Source of the DNA: Terfezia claveryi
Lineage: Eukaryota; Ascomycota; Pezizomycetes; Pezizales; Pezizaceae
NCBI GenBank assembly: GCA_015179025.1
Contig: WHUX01000156.1
Span: forward strand, 1 to 64,000
DNA length: 64,000 bases
Direction of reading: 5' to 3'
In this document: piece by piece, positions 44,042 through 57,749 of the stretch
How the letters are laid out: each line of letters starts with the position of its first letter
Numbering within the stretch: position 1 is the first letter of the stretch
The notes under the pieces: generated by a model
What the model saw: the letters and a program-made list of their open reading frames with translations, nothing else
Told to the model about the DNA's origin: nothing
Databases searched by the model: none
Position numbers and translations under genes: made by a program

Positions 44042-46077
44042 TAACCAAATAATTATTCAGAAAGATTTGCTTATGAGAAAATTCTCTAGCCAGGTAGGCT
44101 GCAGAGAAATTGTAATATCAACTGGATTCTTTGGGTTTTAGTTGAATAACTTATGCAATAGTTTTGGTCAGCAACTAGCTATATCAACTTGTATGGGGTT
44201 TGATTGTGGATACAGTTAAGTGCACTACTAGAGGGCATATGTATTAATATATAGAGAGTGGACGAATTTACCTGATGTGAGGCATAGCCTGTAGGGATGC
44301 AAACTTTTTAATTCATTGGTGAATGGGTTGTGCTCAGCACAGGGTTACCCTGAATAAGCATTATTGAACACGCCTTGTATCCATACCAATCACCCTAGAG
44401 CTTAAATGAAACAGTAGATCTATTCTTAGAGAGAGGAAGTCACACTAACGTAACATCTATTCTAACACAGAACTATTTAATTACCTTCTATTATCCTTTT
44501 GTTTTATTTTTTTTTTTTCAATATTCAGTACTAATATTCTATTATACCCAATTCCCAACCATATACATCCACCTCTTCTGAACTCCATTAACTCTCCAAA
44601 TCCAAACCAATTTAACTTTCCTGTACATATTCTCTAGGTCTAGTGCTTTAGCTATCCTAATTATCACAGCTGCAGCTACTACTTTAGTAGCTATCTAACT
44701 TACTTCACTCTTTGATTGTAGGTATTTCTTCTCTTTGGTAACTCTTCTAAGCTCTGCCTCACCCAGCCGTTGCAAAACTACAAATGAAAGTAAAAGCAAA
44801 GCAAAGAAAAGTTCTCACCAACACAAGCTTCTACCCCCGCCCCCACGCCACTTCCCAACACCCTCTCCTTTATCTAGCTATGTGCTAGGGGTCAAAGTCT
44901 GACAAACAGTACAAAACGGCTCACAACGGAGATGCCCATGCACGGACTTAGTACGGCAAAATTAAGGGACAAAAGTATACTGAACTTTTAACATATTTCT
45001 ACTCATTGACAACAACGCTATCACAACCACAAAAGCCTCAACATCTAGGTGAGAGAGGGATCTAATCCCGTTCCCAAGTGGGAGGGAAAACTGGGGCCCC
45101 ATATACAGGATGCGGGGTGTAATGGAATACAAGGAATTAGGCAACAACATGTAGAATAAAACAGGTGGACACTACTTTACAGCATCGTGGACTAGTGGTA
45201 TGAGATCGAATGGTACAACGTTATAATAGGCGTCATACAGTCCATATTTTTGCAGTATGTGATAAAGTTAGTATAGAAATTCCAAGAGAAAACTGACAAT
45301 AAAAGGTTATTTGTAAAAATTATCTGCAAAACCACAGGCTGAACGCAACCAACATCCCGCAACTGACCTTATAGGTTTGGAAATGGAATCTGGATAATGA
45401 CCGATCAAACCTGAGCAAAATTTTCCAGGCCAGCCTCTGGTCGATACCACCTGCATCGGGATCACTAATGCCTAGTTGTAGGTATTTGATATATCTCTAA
45501 TTTTGTATTATTTTATTAATTCAAGTGCGTTATGTACCAAATGCAATAATTAAATAAATTACCCACGAGGGCCAGAGTGGGTTTATTGGTTACCCTGAAT
45601 GCTATACATATCCTACCGAATACATTGGACACACCTGTACTTATCCGAAACCACCCAACGCACCTCACGATATTTATACCCGCCAATCGTAGAGCATCCA
45701 CACCAATGGTATTTGATCCCCCAATTCAATTCCACAAAGATCACCAGATAAGCCTCCGAAGCTAAACCCACTCAAATTCTCTATATATATCCTCTAGTTT
45801 TGGTAGTGCTTTTATCTAACCTTCAAAAGTTGATACTGCTAATGTAGTAGCCGATACCTAACCCCACCCCACTGTTGGTATATATTTTCTCTCCGCTAAC
45901 TCCTCATCGTGTAGATCTAGACTATCTAGACCATCTCCCATCCCGGCCAGTGCAAAAACAAGTCCACAACGACGGTCAATAAGGAAGTAGAAAAGAAAAA
46001 GAAAAAGGAAAGAAAAAGGATAGAAAAAGGAAAGAAAAGAAAAGAAAAGAAAACAAAGTTAGATAAAAAAGCCCTAT
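44042..46077. other. Gene-free stretch downstream of dus3
   Basis: AT-rich with no supported ORF. Two segments (about 44636-44790 and 45787-46000) look distantly alike (TAGTGCTTT...CTAATT/TAATGTAGTAGC...TATCTAAC/ATACCTAAC), perhaps an old duplication. An A-rich GAAAAGAAAAGAAAA run precedes the dus3 stop at 46000-46060. Confidence 0.35.
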
Positions 46078-48419
46078 CTATCCCTCCGCCTCCCCCTCCT
46101 CTGCCCCATGCGCATTCGACTTATGCTTCGGCACAAACACAAACCCGTCCGGAGCCTTCCCTAGAAACATCTCACTAATTTTCAACCAGTCCTTACAATC
46201 CCCACTGGCCAACATCCCCTCCCTATCGTCCCTGCCCTTCCACACGGGCGGACGGTCCTGAATTTTCGGCGGCAAACACTCCAGCACTCCCACGGGCACA
46301 TATCTACACGTAAAACTCAGCCACTCGAGCAAAAACCTCCTTGTTGTCCCCACGCCAAACTCATCCGCACCCCACGTCTCCAGCCCCATGCGGACAAAGT
46401 CCCTAACGTACTCGAGCCGCTCGCTACCGGATTTATCCAGGTACTGTTTCTTCTCTATTTCTTCAAAGATCCACGGTTTTATCAGCGCCCCGCGCGCAAC
46501 CATAACGGACGAGAGTGCCGGTGCGGCGGTGAGGTGGGCATAGTAATCGTGGTGGGAATAAACATCCCCATTACCAATAAAGTGCATACTCCTCCCCAGC
46601 TTCCCCTCTCCCGTCGAGTCAACCGTGCTAGACACCGTCGCTTGTGGGAGATCATGCCCCTCCTTCCACCCCGCCGTATCAACCTCCATATTTCCCTCCT
46701 TCTTTAGCCCCTCAATCAGCGCCGCGCACTCTGCTATATACCCCCAGTCCGCCTCCCGCGTGTACCTCTGCTGCCGACTCCGCCCATGCAAAGTCACAGC
46801 GCTAACATCCCCCGCGCTCCAAAGCTTCTGCAGTAACTTCTTCGCAGAGGGGTTGGCGTCTTTCGTCCCCATGCGGATCTTACATGTGATTGGTGTTTCC
46901 CCGGAAACGTATGCCATCCCCTTGAGCATCTTGAACAACTTGCCATGTTGGTCAAGTAACGCGGAGCCCCCTCCACTACGGTAAACCATGTCAATTGGGC
47001 ATCCGCAGTTGAGGTCGATGAGGTTCATAGAGCGGGAAGGGATGAGTTTCGTGATTGCCTCGGTGACTTTGACTGCCTGCCATGGCTTCATTGCACAAAT
47101 CTGGGCTCCGAAGTTCGGGACTTCCGAGGCGTGCGCGCGCAGGAGCGCCCATTCTGACTTTTGGCCCTGGAGGAGCGGGAGGGACATGGCCATCTCGGAG
47201 TATGTAATGCCTGCACCTAACTGCGTGCATAAGCGGCGGAAGGGGAGGTTCCCCGTGGTTGTGAGCGGGGCGAGGATGGGTTTGTCGGGAGAGATGAATA
47301 GGGGTCGCTTTTCGTGGATGGGAAACCGGGCTTCTACGTACGTGGCTAAGTTTTCTGCACTTGCGTCGGCTGTGACGGGAGGGATCTCCTCCTTCTGTGT
47401 CTCGATGTAGGAGAGGTAAGGCGTTGAAATAGGGTATTCAAATTTATTCTTGCGGAGAACGATTTTGTGTTTCATGTGGACTTCGTTGAGAATTTCTGGG
47501 GTTCCATATTCAACGACTTTTGCTTCCTCGCCTTTCCCTGTGGAACTGAGGCTTTGGAGGAAAGCTATCCTCCGGTCTTCATCGACAACGAGCTCCATCT
47601 CTCCGTTGTCGAGGGTGCGGAGGTGGGAGTTGAGCCATCTGCATCTCCACCCTGCGGTGGGGCATTCTCCGCGAACAGCCCAGACTGGACAGACCCCGTC
47701 GAGATCCGTTTTTTTTCCTTTCTTTAGGTACTTCCTGATGTCATGTTCGAAGGTACATCCATTCACGCCCCCGCCTTTTCCGTTCTCGCGCTCGCCGGTT
47801 TCCTCTGCGGTGATGCCACCAGCGCCGATGCGCTGGCAGGGGAGGGGTTTGTCTGTTGATGGGGACTGGCTGAGGTGTGGGCAGAGTTGGATTGCGTCGT
47901 GGGAGAATTGGAATTTGCGACCTTTATTTTGCCCACGCTCTTTTTTTTTCTTTCCTCTGACGTTGCCTGGACGGTCTCGGCCGTCAATGGGCTTGGTGGT
48001 GTGTGGGTGCGAGGCAGCCTCGGCGGCGTCGTCGTCCATGCTAATGGTAGTGGTGGTGGGCGTGGGCGTGGGCATGGTAGAGCGGGACTCTGAGCGGTGG
48101 ACGAGGTATCTAGAACGAAGGAATTGAAATCAGCATAGATCCCCTCTTCCCCCCCAGTGATATATCATCAAGAAAATTAGACATACTCCGCCTTAATAGG
48201 CGCCACACCCTTCCTTCTCCCGTCCTCCTCCTGCTTGACCATCTCACCATCGCTCTCGAGCTTAATCTTCTTCACCACCCTCTCTGCCTCCTTGCCCTCT
48301 CGCCGAACAGGATTCTCCACCTCATGACCGATTTCCCGTTTCAGTGTGCCAGCTTCCGTCCTGATCGGCTCAATTGCAGCATGGGCAGTAACTGCGGTTG
48401 CTGGAGTGTCGATGTCCAT
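46078..48419 (-). CDS. dus3: tRNA-dihydrouridine(47) synthase, Dus3-type
   Basis: Exons 48419-48187 and 48109-46078 (754 residues); the intron has a GTATGT donor, and splicing creates APIKAEYLVHRS, which matches the usual Dus3 N-terminus. A Cys-rich zone (LCPHL, GCTFEHDIRKYL, CPVWAVRGECPTAGWRCRW) is the CCCH zinc-finger region peculiar to Dus3. The FMN barrel runs from LAPLTTTGNLPFRRLCTQLG through DLNCGCPIDMVYRSGGGSAL, with the catalytic Cys about residue 448. CKIRMGTKD, VTLHGRSRQQRYTREADWGY and FIGNGDVYSHHDYY follow. The enzyme reduces uridine 47 in the variable loop of cytoplasmic tRNAs using NADPH and flavin. Family length and motifs are intact. Confidence 0.93.
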
Positions 48420-50001
48420 TCTCTGGGGATTGAGATAAACCGAGGCAGAGTAGATAGTAGTTCTATCTGTCTACCTATGCTGGATATCGATGGCAATGGA
48501 GGTAGAGGGGGCAAGCAGTCAGAACGGCGGGATGAATGCGGCTCTGCGGGATGCAGATGGTTATGTCTTGGCTGGTATGTCTTGGCAGAGTTAGTTAGTC
48601 ACTGGCCATCACGTGCAGTAGTTATATCTCTGTTATGTTACTTTGTACATAAATAGGTAATGGAGTGCGGAGTACAGTAAGTACTGTACTTGTATACCTC
48701 ATGTTACTTTGGAAAAAAAATAGGTAATAGTATACAATAAGTAGTTGAAGCACAGCAAGGAAAACCTATATACTTTATCTACTTTGTATATATAATGGAG
48801 TACAGTAAGAAGTTGTATATGGATAGTCAGGCTATATACCTTCTTGTATACTTCATCTACGTACTTTGTAAATAGGTAATGGGGTACAGTAAGTAAGTAG
48901 TTGTATACTGATAGTCAGTCTATCTATCTTGGAGTACAGCAAGGACTTATATGTATACTCCATCTACTTTGCAAATAAATCCTAGAGTACCGGTACCCAA
49001 GTACTTACTTACTTAACCTACCTGTAATTGTTTTTGTAACAACGAGTACTTGTGCCGTCTCTATAAAACACTTTACATAATTACACACTGCACCCGTATA
49101 CCTACTTAACCTACTCTACATATACGGATCGCCATTGCATGTCATCTAGATTGCGGTCAAATAGAACAAAACTGCATGTTACGGTCCCTTATTCATGATC
49201 AGCAAATTCGTGTTACATCCTGCACTTCAGTAAACGGCACCGGTAGCAAGTCTGCTCGGCATAAGAGTCCTAACGTAAGTAACCAGGACGTAAGTACTGT
49301 GTACTCTGCTCTTAGTCGCGGGAGTGCATCCGTCTGCTTCATACGATATTTTTTATTATTCCTGTGCGAGGTAGTACGGCTGAAACCAACGGAAGATGCC
49401 CTGGTTGACCCTCACACAACCACCACACGCATCTCAACCCAGACTGACGATTCTCCAAATTATATTACCGTCTCATACCACGTAGCCTAAATTCTGTGCC
49501 TCCACACTGTTTCTCGCCTTCAATCGCAAAACTAAGCCATCTCCCTCATCCCCAACCCCATGCCCATCCTCATCCTCATCCCCACCTCCAATATCGGCCC
49601 CCACCAAACCCCCAAGCAATTTACCCCGTCAGCACCACCCTTGCCCGCATCTCATGACCAGGACTAGTCCGCCAGAACTGCAACTGCTCACATCAATGAA
49701 TCCACTCCTCACATGTAAAATTTAAAGTAAACGAGCACAAGCATGAGCTCGCCCCTCCTCTTCCTGAATGCTCCTCAACGAGGCCTTACGCATCTATATC
49801 ATTGTGGTCAAAATCCATCAGTTTAGATTCCCCACCTCGGTGCCATTTACCCCGCCTCCGATGTCCGGTTGCGGGGATCCTCATAGCTACCACGGCCATA
49901 CATATCAAGTAACGCCAACGAATACCAAAATAAAGTCCTCTCCCACTTCATATTCTCAATATCTGTCCCATTGATTTCTGTTATATCATCATCATACAAT
50001 A
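48420..50001. other. Divergent intergenic region between dus3 and the arabinitol dehydrogenase
   Basis: Both promoters should lie here. It contains the degenerate tandem repeat at 48636-48990. A plus-strand frame of 104 codons (49176-49490) has no recognisable domain. Pyrimidine-rich DNA precedes the start at 50002. Confidence 0.4.
48636..48990. repeat. Degenerate tandem repeat
   Basis: A unit of roughly 70-90 bp recurs about four times, each with TACTTTGTAAATAGGTAATG (variably altered) followed by GAGTACAGTAAGTAGTTGTA. Clearest starts are near 48639, 48705, 48782 and 48863. It lies upstream of dus3, about 220 bp from its start codon. Confidence 0.6.
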
Positions 50002-51173
50002 ATGCCTGCTTTCAAGAAGAATATCGGTGTATACACCGACCCAGACCACAACCTATACATTGCTGACGCTAATCCCCATCACGAAGATATCACAAATCCA
50101 TCTAAACTGAAGCATGGCGAGGTCGTCGTCCAGATAAGATGTACCGGTATCTGTGGGTACGTCTCGCCGCCCCCTTTCCCTCCAGCACGAGCACCGCTGA
50201 CCTGCGTCCGCATAATTTCCTCAGCTCCGATGTGCATTTCTGGCATGCAGGCTGCATCGGCCCCATGATTGTTAGAGATAAACATATCCTCGGCCACGAA
50301 TCAGCCGGCGAGATTCTCTCCGTCCACCCCTCTGTAACGCATCTCAAGCCCGGCGACAAAGTAGCCATCGAGCCAAATATCCCTTGTCATGCCTGCCAGC
50401 CTTGTCTTACAGGACGCTATAACGGCTGCAAGTCTGTCCTCTTCCTCTCCACCCCTCCAGTGCCTGGTCTCCTCCGCCGCTACGTTACACACCTGGCAGT
50501 ATGGTGCCACAAGCTCCCCGAGAACATGTCCTTCGAGGACGGTGCCCTCCTCGAACCCCTCTCCGTCGCGCTCGCTGCCATCGAGCGATCTGGTCTGAAG
50601 CTCGGCGATAGCGCAGTGATTTGCGGTGCTGGCCCTATTGGATTATTCACCCTTCTCTGCGCCAAAGCCGCCGGTGCAGAGCCCATCCTCATTACAGACA
50701 TCGACCAGGGTAGACTCGACTTTGCGAAATCGCTAGTTGCCGATAAGCCAGGCACACTGAAAACATTTCTTGTTCCGCGTAGGAAATCCCCAGAGGAGCT
50801 TGCTACCCTCATGAACGCAGAGCTTAATCAGGAGCCAGATGTTGCCCTCGAGTGTACAGGTGTCGAGTCGTCCATCTCGGCATCCATCTTCGCGGTGCGC
50901 TTTGGTGGAACGGTGTTTGTGGTTGGTGTTGGCAAGAACGAGATGCAGTTCCCCTTCATGAGGCTAAGTACCCGAGAGGTCGACCTCAAGTTTCAATACA
51001 GATATTGCAATACTTGGCCTAGAGCTATCCGACTGGTTTCGAGTGGTGTATTGGCGGATATAAGGAAGCTTGTGACGCATCGGTTGGGACTAGAGGAGGC
51101 TATGGAGGCGTTCAAGATCGCGAGTGATCCAAAGAGTGGAGCGATCAAGGTGCAAATTATCAATAAAGATTAG
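50002..51173 (+). CDS. lad1: L-arabinitol 4-dehydrogenase
   Basis: Exons 50002-50156 and 50225-51173 (367 residues). Splicing a GTACGT intron gives [19 protein letters not shown] with the catalytic zinc Cys51; H76 and E77 (LGHESAGE) complete that site. Structural-zinc cysteines sit in [16 protein letters not shown]. The Rossmann fold shows ICGAGPIGL and an acidic residue pattern ([10 protein letters not shown]) that favours [23 protein letters not shown] and [18 protein letters not shown] are very close to characterised fungal L-arabinitol dehydrogenases, more so than to xylitol or sorbitol dehydrogenases, though these are close relatives. It oxidises L-arabinitol to L-xylulose in the fungal pentose pathway, in the cytosol. 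Confidence 0.9.
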
Positions 51174-54100
51174 TTTTGGGTTGTTTGGACTGTAAAGAGT
51201 TTATCGCGAGCGCTGGTGTTTGAGAAAAATAAATGCAATACGAAACTTCTCTTTTTCCTAGAGCTCGAGCGATCCAACATCATAGCAATGTCCGCCCCAC
51301 CTCAACCATGTAATGTATCGTAGAAATATTAGCTCCACCGAAAAGCCTCACGTACCACCATGTCACGTCTATACGAAGCAGGGTTCCCAGTCAGTCAGGG
51401 AAGTCACATAATAACATTTCCCTACTTAAATAATGATGAAAAACTCCGACTTCTCCACCCATAGCAAAGGTCCTGTTGTCTTTTTGTTATGGGGTTGAGA
51501 TTTAAACCCTGTACTCGAACATAGGGCCTTCCTGAAGTAGTTAGTACAAAGAGCCCCCCAAAAAGTAAGTGAAACAAAAACGTTGGAAGAGTCCCAATTT
51601 CCTCAACACGGGAAGAATTACCTATGTCCAGGCATGATAGTTAAGTACCGGGTATGCTGACATACAATTGGTGCCAGCTGTCATTGAAACAATTATGCAA
51701 AAATTTATATTCCTCGGTCAGAGATTGCTGCCGGAAGATTATCCGTCAAGTTTTGGGCTGACCTATGGGCGCATTTTAGCATGTATCCTGATAGTAGCCT
51801 CTCATTTAATTTTATCCTGTCATCAACTCCAAACACAACAAATCTCCCAGAACTTGTACGGGGAAAATTAATCATGGTTGTTTACCTATAGCTTCTCTGA
51901 TCATCTCAGAGCGGGCCCTCGTAGACCCCACATCTGATCCGATTCGGCGCCAAGGCCATATCTTAGGATGTATTGTCGGGGGAGAAAAGGCGGGATGCGG
52001 CGATGGGTGGGGCTTGTATGGGGTCGGGCTTCGGTCGCCAGAAAGGTAAACAAAAGGAATGCTGATGGATCTGATCTTAATGGATGATAGATGAAGCGTC
52101 AGGAGCATCCTGCCGCTTCTCGGGATGAGAGGACCCTGTTGACGTGGGTATACCGGTACCTGAGAGAGGATAATTGCAAGCTGCCCAGCCGATTCCGGAG
52201 GGGGTTACTCCTTAACAATTGGACGAAAACATGCCAATGAAGCAATGTGGATATTTTGCCGGTACTCGAATCGATATTGATGAGCTTGTAGGTACCCCTA
52301 TCCATCCCATGGCCATGTATGCCCTCTGTACATACAGACGCGCAGGGCATCCGTCCCTTGTACCGGTACGTGTTGTGTTCGCTTGTATGCTGGTGCACGT
52401 GTGATGCCATCATGTAACCCTAGCCGAGAAGCAAGCCCAGCCATAGTTATGTACCTACAGTGTATCTTCTCAGCATGAATTGGAGCTCTTTGAATTTGCA
52501 AAAAAAAAAAGGGCCGGAGATAGCTGTGCTATTAGGGCTCCGGTTCCCCTCCCGTTCGCTTGCCCGAGACTACCTATGCTCTAAAGTGCCCATGCTCTAT
52601 CCTCCTGCTGAACCAACTAGGGCAACTGTGCCTTTAGCTGGCGCGTCGTATCGAATCGTGGCGTCTTGCCAGCCTAGAGTTAAAAACAACTCGCAAGCTC
52701 GAGAAACACCTCAGGGTATATTTGTCCATCAAACAAGAAATGGTCCCTGATACACAGGACTGTGAAGGTGAGAAGCGGCGTGAAACATTAACGATCTGCA
52801 TGTGAACCTCGTGCCATAGCTGCAGATCGGCAAAAGGGCTGATGGGAGTCCTGGAGATCGAGGAACTCTGCGTCAGAGGAGGTACCTAGGTATTGTAACC
52901 AAGGGGACTGTCGAGACCGGGGACAAGTGGGGATGTCCCTGGGCGGAAGCGATAACTACTACGACCAAGTACTCCACGCTGAGCAAGGGGCCCTCCCGAT
53001 CCCTCAGAGAGATAGCCAAACCTGAAACACCGCGACCTGGCGTGTGCAACAAGCGGCGAGGAAATAACAAAAATGCGGACGCTTCTTCTAGCCATGCTCT
53101 ACTGTATGTACAGTAGCTATCTACGTTCTTTGCTCGTACTCTCTTCTGCTCAGCAGGTATTCCGTGTGTGCGGAGGGAAGGAGGTCCCCGATTGCTTTTA
53201 CATCAGCCCTCGCTCTCCCAGGTAGTTATCCCCAAGCACCCCCCCAGCCCAATCACTCTTTTCTCATCAGACCCCCCCGATCCCCTGCCCACCACACAGA
53301 TATTCGGACACCCACACCCCCCTCCTCCCCCCCCAAAGACAGCCCCGGCTGTCCACACGGCCTCAAAACATTAGGTAGCAGCAAGTAAGAACTGGTGTCT
53401 TCGCTGTCATCGTTTCGAGCCGCTCGCTAGCCCAAGAGCGAATCCCGTCGCACCGGCCGACCGAGACCTGCCAGTTGTTTTCTCCCCTCCGACGCCCATC
53501 CCCACCCTGCTGACACGAATCCTCCTCGCGTGGTGCTTGCCCCTCTACGCTGAAGCCTGGGAAATTTCGTGAGTGAGAACGGGGCCTGGGAGACAGCAGA
53601 GCACTGAAAAGAGGGTCCACCCGAAAAGCACCAGAACGGCTGGCGGAGGACCGTATAAGCGACCGTCCTGATTATCAGCAAGGGATTACTTGTCGCGTTT
53701 TCGGCGTGTCACATCGAAATTTGGCAGAGTGGTGGTAGACGCTTGAAAAGTTCGGCCAAAACCCCCTTTTTAATCAAATTTGCTGCAACAACCACACATC
53801 CACATCCGCCGGTGATCCAAGCAACCCCACAACCTCCGTCATCAACAAGCCATCGATCTTTATAAAAAACATCAACAAACAAAAAACAAAAAAAACACTA
53901 ACCTACTGGCTCTCACCTGCCCACATTGTTTCTCTGGGTGGATTATTGCAGTGTCTTCGATGGGCAGTGTTTAGTGTACGGTTCAACTCGCTGTTCCCGC
54001 ATTTCTGGGTACCCTTTCTCAAGTCATTTGTTTGCAGGACCGAACGAACCTTGATAAGCCCACCCGAAATACCCGAGGCATACTCAATTTGTTTGTTTGT

Positions 54101-54305
54101 TGTCATCCTCCGTCCGTGAAGATTCGAAAGGAAGAAGATCAACGCAAATACGGGAGTTTGCATTCTCTACACAAACTTTCGTCAGCCATCGCATACGGCC
54201 ACCAACTCGCGTTGGTGACCCCACCACTCGTTCTACACTTAATAGTAATTACTAATAATCTACCCGCCCGTGGATTGGCCTCCCTAATTACCGGTAACAA
54301 TTAAG
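51174..54305. other. Intergenic region upstream of the kin4-type kinase
   Basis: About 3.1 kb without a gene I can support. Frames at 52099-52413 and 53363-53681 (minus) and 53164-53388 (plus) overlap each other and are low-complexity. The last 500 bases (CT- and CA-rich, with AAACATCAACAAACAAAAAA) look like the kinase promoter and leader. Confidence 0.4.
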
Positions 54306-57300
54306 ATGGCAACAACCGCATCACCTCTTGCTCCAACTGCAGTAGCTGGCCCATCAGGATCTAGCCCATCATCTTCCAGAGACCCACAAAGAGCATCCAG
54401 GCCCTCACAGCCTCGACCCACTACATATTCCGGCGTACCACCCACAGGGTCTACGAATAGTCCGGGTTATCCACCTTCCCCATCCCCGGTCACGATACCC
54501 CCGAGGACCAGTTCACAGAGACAAGTTCCAGGAATGAGTACAAACCCCGAGCCACGCGTCGAGAGGTCACGGAGCGCAAGTGAGAGAGCTCCAGGTTCTG
54601 GGGAACGAAGGAGCGATCGGGATCGGGATCGGGATCGGGATCGGGATCGGGAACGAGATACTGAAGGTGGACGAACGAGACGCGCACCTTCTGCAGCGAC
54701 GGCAGCACCGGCTGCAACAACTGAAGTGCCTCAGAGACGGAACAGTACCAGCCAAAGCCAAAGAGACGACGGAAGTCGGAGGAACACAAATAGCACTTCC
54801 AATCACACTCAAACCAATGGGACGAGGAGCGAGGGTAATGGTTCCCGTACCAATGGTACTGGAAGCAGGAGTGCCCCAGAAGGTGAGATGAGGCGTGATA
54901 GAGGGCGAAAAGAAACCAGGTTTGGAGAGTATATCTTGGGACAGACATTGGGAGAGGGGGAATTTGGAAAGGTGAAATTGGGCTGGAGACGGGACGGAGG
55001 CGTTCAGGTAATGGACATTCATGTACATTTGAAATAGCCGACGTTACTGACATTGGATTCAAGGTTGCCATTAAACTTATCAGACGAGATACATTACAGC
55101 CACACCCTAGCCGACTCTCGAAAATTTATCGGGAAATCTCCATCTTGCGAACACTGTCCCACCCAAACATTGTCAGGCTGCATGAAATGGTCGAAACCGA
55201 ACGTCATATTGGCATCATCCTGGAGTACGCATCAGGAGGAGAACTCTTTGATTTTATCCTGACCCACAGGTATCTCAAAGACCCTCCTGCATGTAGATTA
55301 TTCGCCCAGCTTGTTTCCGGCGTTGGTTATCTTCACAAAAAGGGTATTGTTCACAGGGATTTGAAATTAGAAAACCTGCTATTGGACCGCAACAGAAATA
55401 TTATAATCACTGATTTTGGGTTTGCCAATGTTTTTGATCCTAATGATGAGCTTGGTGAGGAATTAGAGTCCAAGTTGGGGGATCCCGATGTGTTAAAAGA
55501 ATTAGAGAAAGGAGTCCCAAGAAAAGGAGATGGAGATGGAGGTATTTGGGACGAACTGGGATTGAAGGGTGGTATTAAACGACGAGGTGATTTGATGGCA
55601 ACAAGCTGTGGTAGTCCGTGTTATGCTGCTCCGGAATTGGTTGTCAGTGACGGGTTGTACACCGGACGCAAGGTCGATGTTTGGAGTTGTGGTGTGATAT
55701 TGGTAGGCCCCATTCTTTGTTTAAGAACCCAAATCCCCCATATGAGATGTTGACTTGCTACCGCAGTATGCTATGTTGGCTGGCTACCTACCCTTTGATG
55801 ATGATCCAGCGAACCCTGAGGGAGACAACATTAACTTGCTGTATAAGTACATTGTGTCGACGCCCTTGACTTTTCCTGAAAACGTTTCGCCACATGCTCG
55901 GGACTTGCTCAAGAGAATTTTGGTTCCAGATCCAAGAAAGAGAGCAGATCTCTTTGAGGTAGCAAGGCATAGCTGGCTGGCCCCATTCGCCGCTGTTGTT
56001 GGTTTGATCACTAGTAGCACAACTAGTGAGAAGGATATTTCAAATACAACGGTCAATGATGGTACGGCATCTACATCCTCTAACACACGGACTACCTACT
56101 GACTATTTGTTACTAATGTAGATTTGAATTCCGAAGTCCCACACCTTACGAGGTCAGCATCAGTCAGAGAGCCAAGCACCACAACATCGGCTCATCCGCA
56201 TGCGACCATTGTTGGTGGAATTGGCGGTCGACATGGGGGACATCATGAGCATATGCCTCAACCGACCCAGCAAAAGGTCCCGGTTGATAATAAGAGAAGG
56301 ACTGTTCAAGTCGAATATGTGGCTCCTGCGAGCCAGACCAGGAGGGGGGAGTCACATACATCAGCTGATACCTCTCGTACAACGGACAATGGAAGACAAA
56401 GCCACTCCAAGGACCGGCAAATCACTAAGGAGCTCATTGTTCCAAAGCCTGATTCACACTTGGCTAGAGCTGCCACAACTGCAGGTCTTGCCGGTAGGAG
56501 TGCTGGCTCACATACTGATAGACCACCAACTGCCGGAGAGAGTTCTTCGAGATTGCCTATTCCGCAGACCAAAACAAGACCTATTAGTTATCAACACCCA
56601 CAGGCCCAATCTGCTCAAAGTGTACCCACTGCATCGGCCAAAGAAGTACAGATACCGTCTCGTAGGCCGAGTACCAGAGACCGCAATGCACCTGTCAATA
56701 GTGGTAGCAAACCATTGTCACAGCCCCAGGTGCAGGCTTCCACCGCCAGACCAACCACCAGTGGCTCTGCAACGGCAGCATCAAACAGACTGTCTTCTCG
56801 TGGTGGGTCGTACTCACGTGGATCTGTCCCGGCACCTTCGGTTACGGCAACCAATGCCCAAGGCAAGCTCCAGCAGCCACAATCAGGGAAACCATATGTC
56901 ATATCAAACCCTATTCCTATTCCTGACAATACAGAGCAAATCGGCTCTATTGGGTTACCTAGTACTCAGCCCATGCCTGGTCCCATTCTTACGAAGGGCA
57001 GGCCTAGTACTCAGGAAGCTCTAGCTCCAAAAGAACGGGGACACAAACGAGCTAATACAGTTACAGGAACATCTGCTGGTGTTCTCGGAAGGCTTCTGCC
57101 AGGTAGTTTAGGAGGGGGAGGAGGAGGTTCACAAGTACAAGCTGAAGGCGATAAGAGTCCTAGGGCTTCCATTGATCAAGGCAATGGCAATTCCTTATCT
57201 GGGAGATTACCGGCTTCGACCAAGTCTAGGAGATTCAGTCTTTTACCCCCCTTCTACGTTCTTCGGAATATGACGGGTGACAAGAATAAACACGAGAGAC

Positions 57301-57749
57301 GACCGAGCAGAAGTGCAAGTGGGAACTCAGTGCAGCAGAGACGGTGGGATAATCAGCAGCAGCAGCAACAGGTCGTCGGCGGTGGGTCTAGTTATCCTCA
57401 ACTTGGTGTGCCTAGTTCTCGTCCTGCTCATAACGGAAGCTTATCTGGCTCTGAGGCGTCTTTAGCAGCTGCATCCGCTCCTAGCACCGCTACTCAACCA
57501 AATTTTCCTCAATCAACATCAAACATACCCTCACCCGAATTATCGCAATCTCAAGGCAGTGCCACCATTTCTCAACCCATTCGACTCAGTGAGGACGCAA
57601 GGAAGAGACCTGGTTTATTACAGAAGAATCGGAAGTTTACTGAGGCGTACGGAGTTGATGGAGCAGGAACAGCAAGTTCGGGAAGCAGCGGAGCCGCCAG
57701 GAGGGTCATGGATTTCTTCAGGCGGAGACGTGTCAACGGGAGCAAATAG
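54306..57749 (+). CDS. kin4: Kin4/KfsA-type serine/threonine protein kinase
   Basis: Exons 54306-55007, 55064-55702, 55767-56061 and 56122-57749 sum to 3264 nt (1087 residues); donors are GTAATG, GTAGGC and GTACGG, the last with a TACTAAT branch. The first ~205 residues are disordered and contain a (DR)n stretch from a GATCGG hexamer array (54614-54650). The kinase has [16 protein letters not shown] (K238), HRD (D333), DFG (D351), a ~60-residue insert before [20 protein letters not shown], and [20 protein letters not shown]. That insert and the long tail with [20 protein letters not shown] identify the Kin4/KfsA/Frk1 branch. Yeast Kin4 is the spindle-position checkpoint kinase and Aspergillus KfsA acts at septation and spindle poles; the role here is inferred from family. 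A G/S-rich tail ends in [16 protein letters not shown]. Confidence 0.93.

Noticed and set aside
45180..45250. tRNA-like start (GTGGACTAGTGGTATGAGA resembles an A box)
   Set aside because: No B box (GGTTCGAATCC-like) follows within tRNA distance and the arms do not pair.
47450..48127. 225-codon plus-strand ORF opposite dus3
   Set aside because: Shadow of the dus3 N-terminal coding region; no domain.
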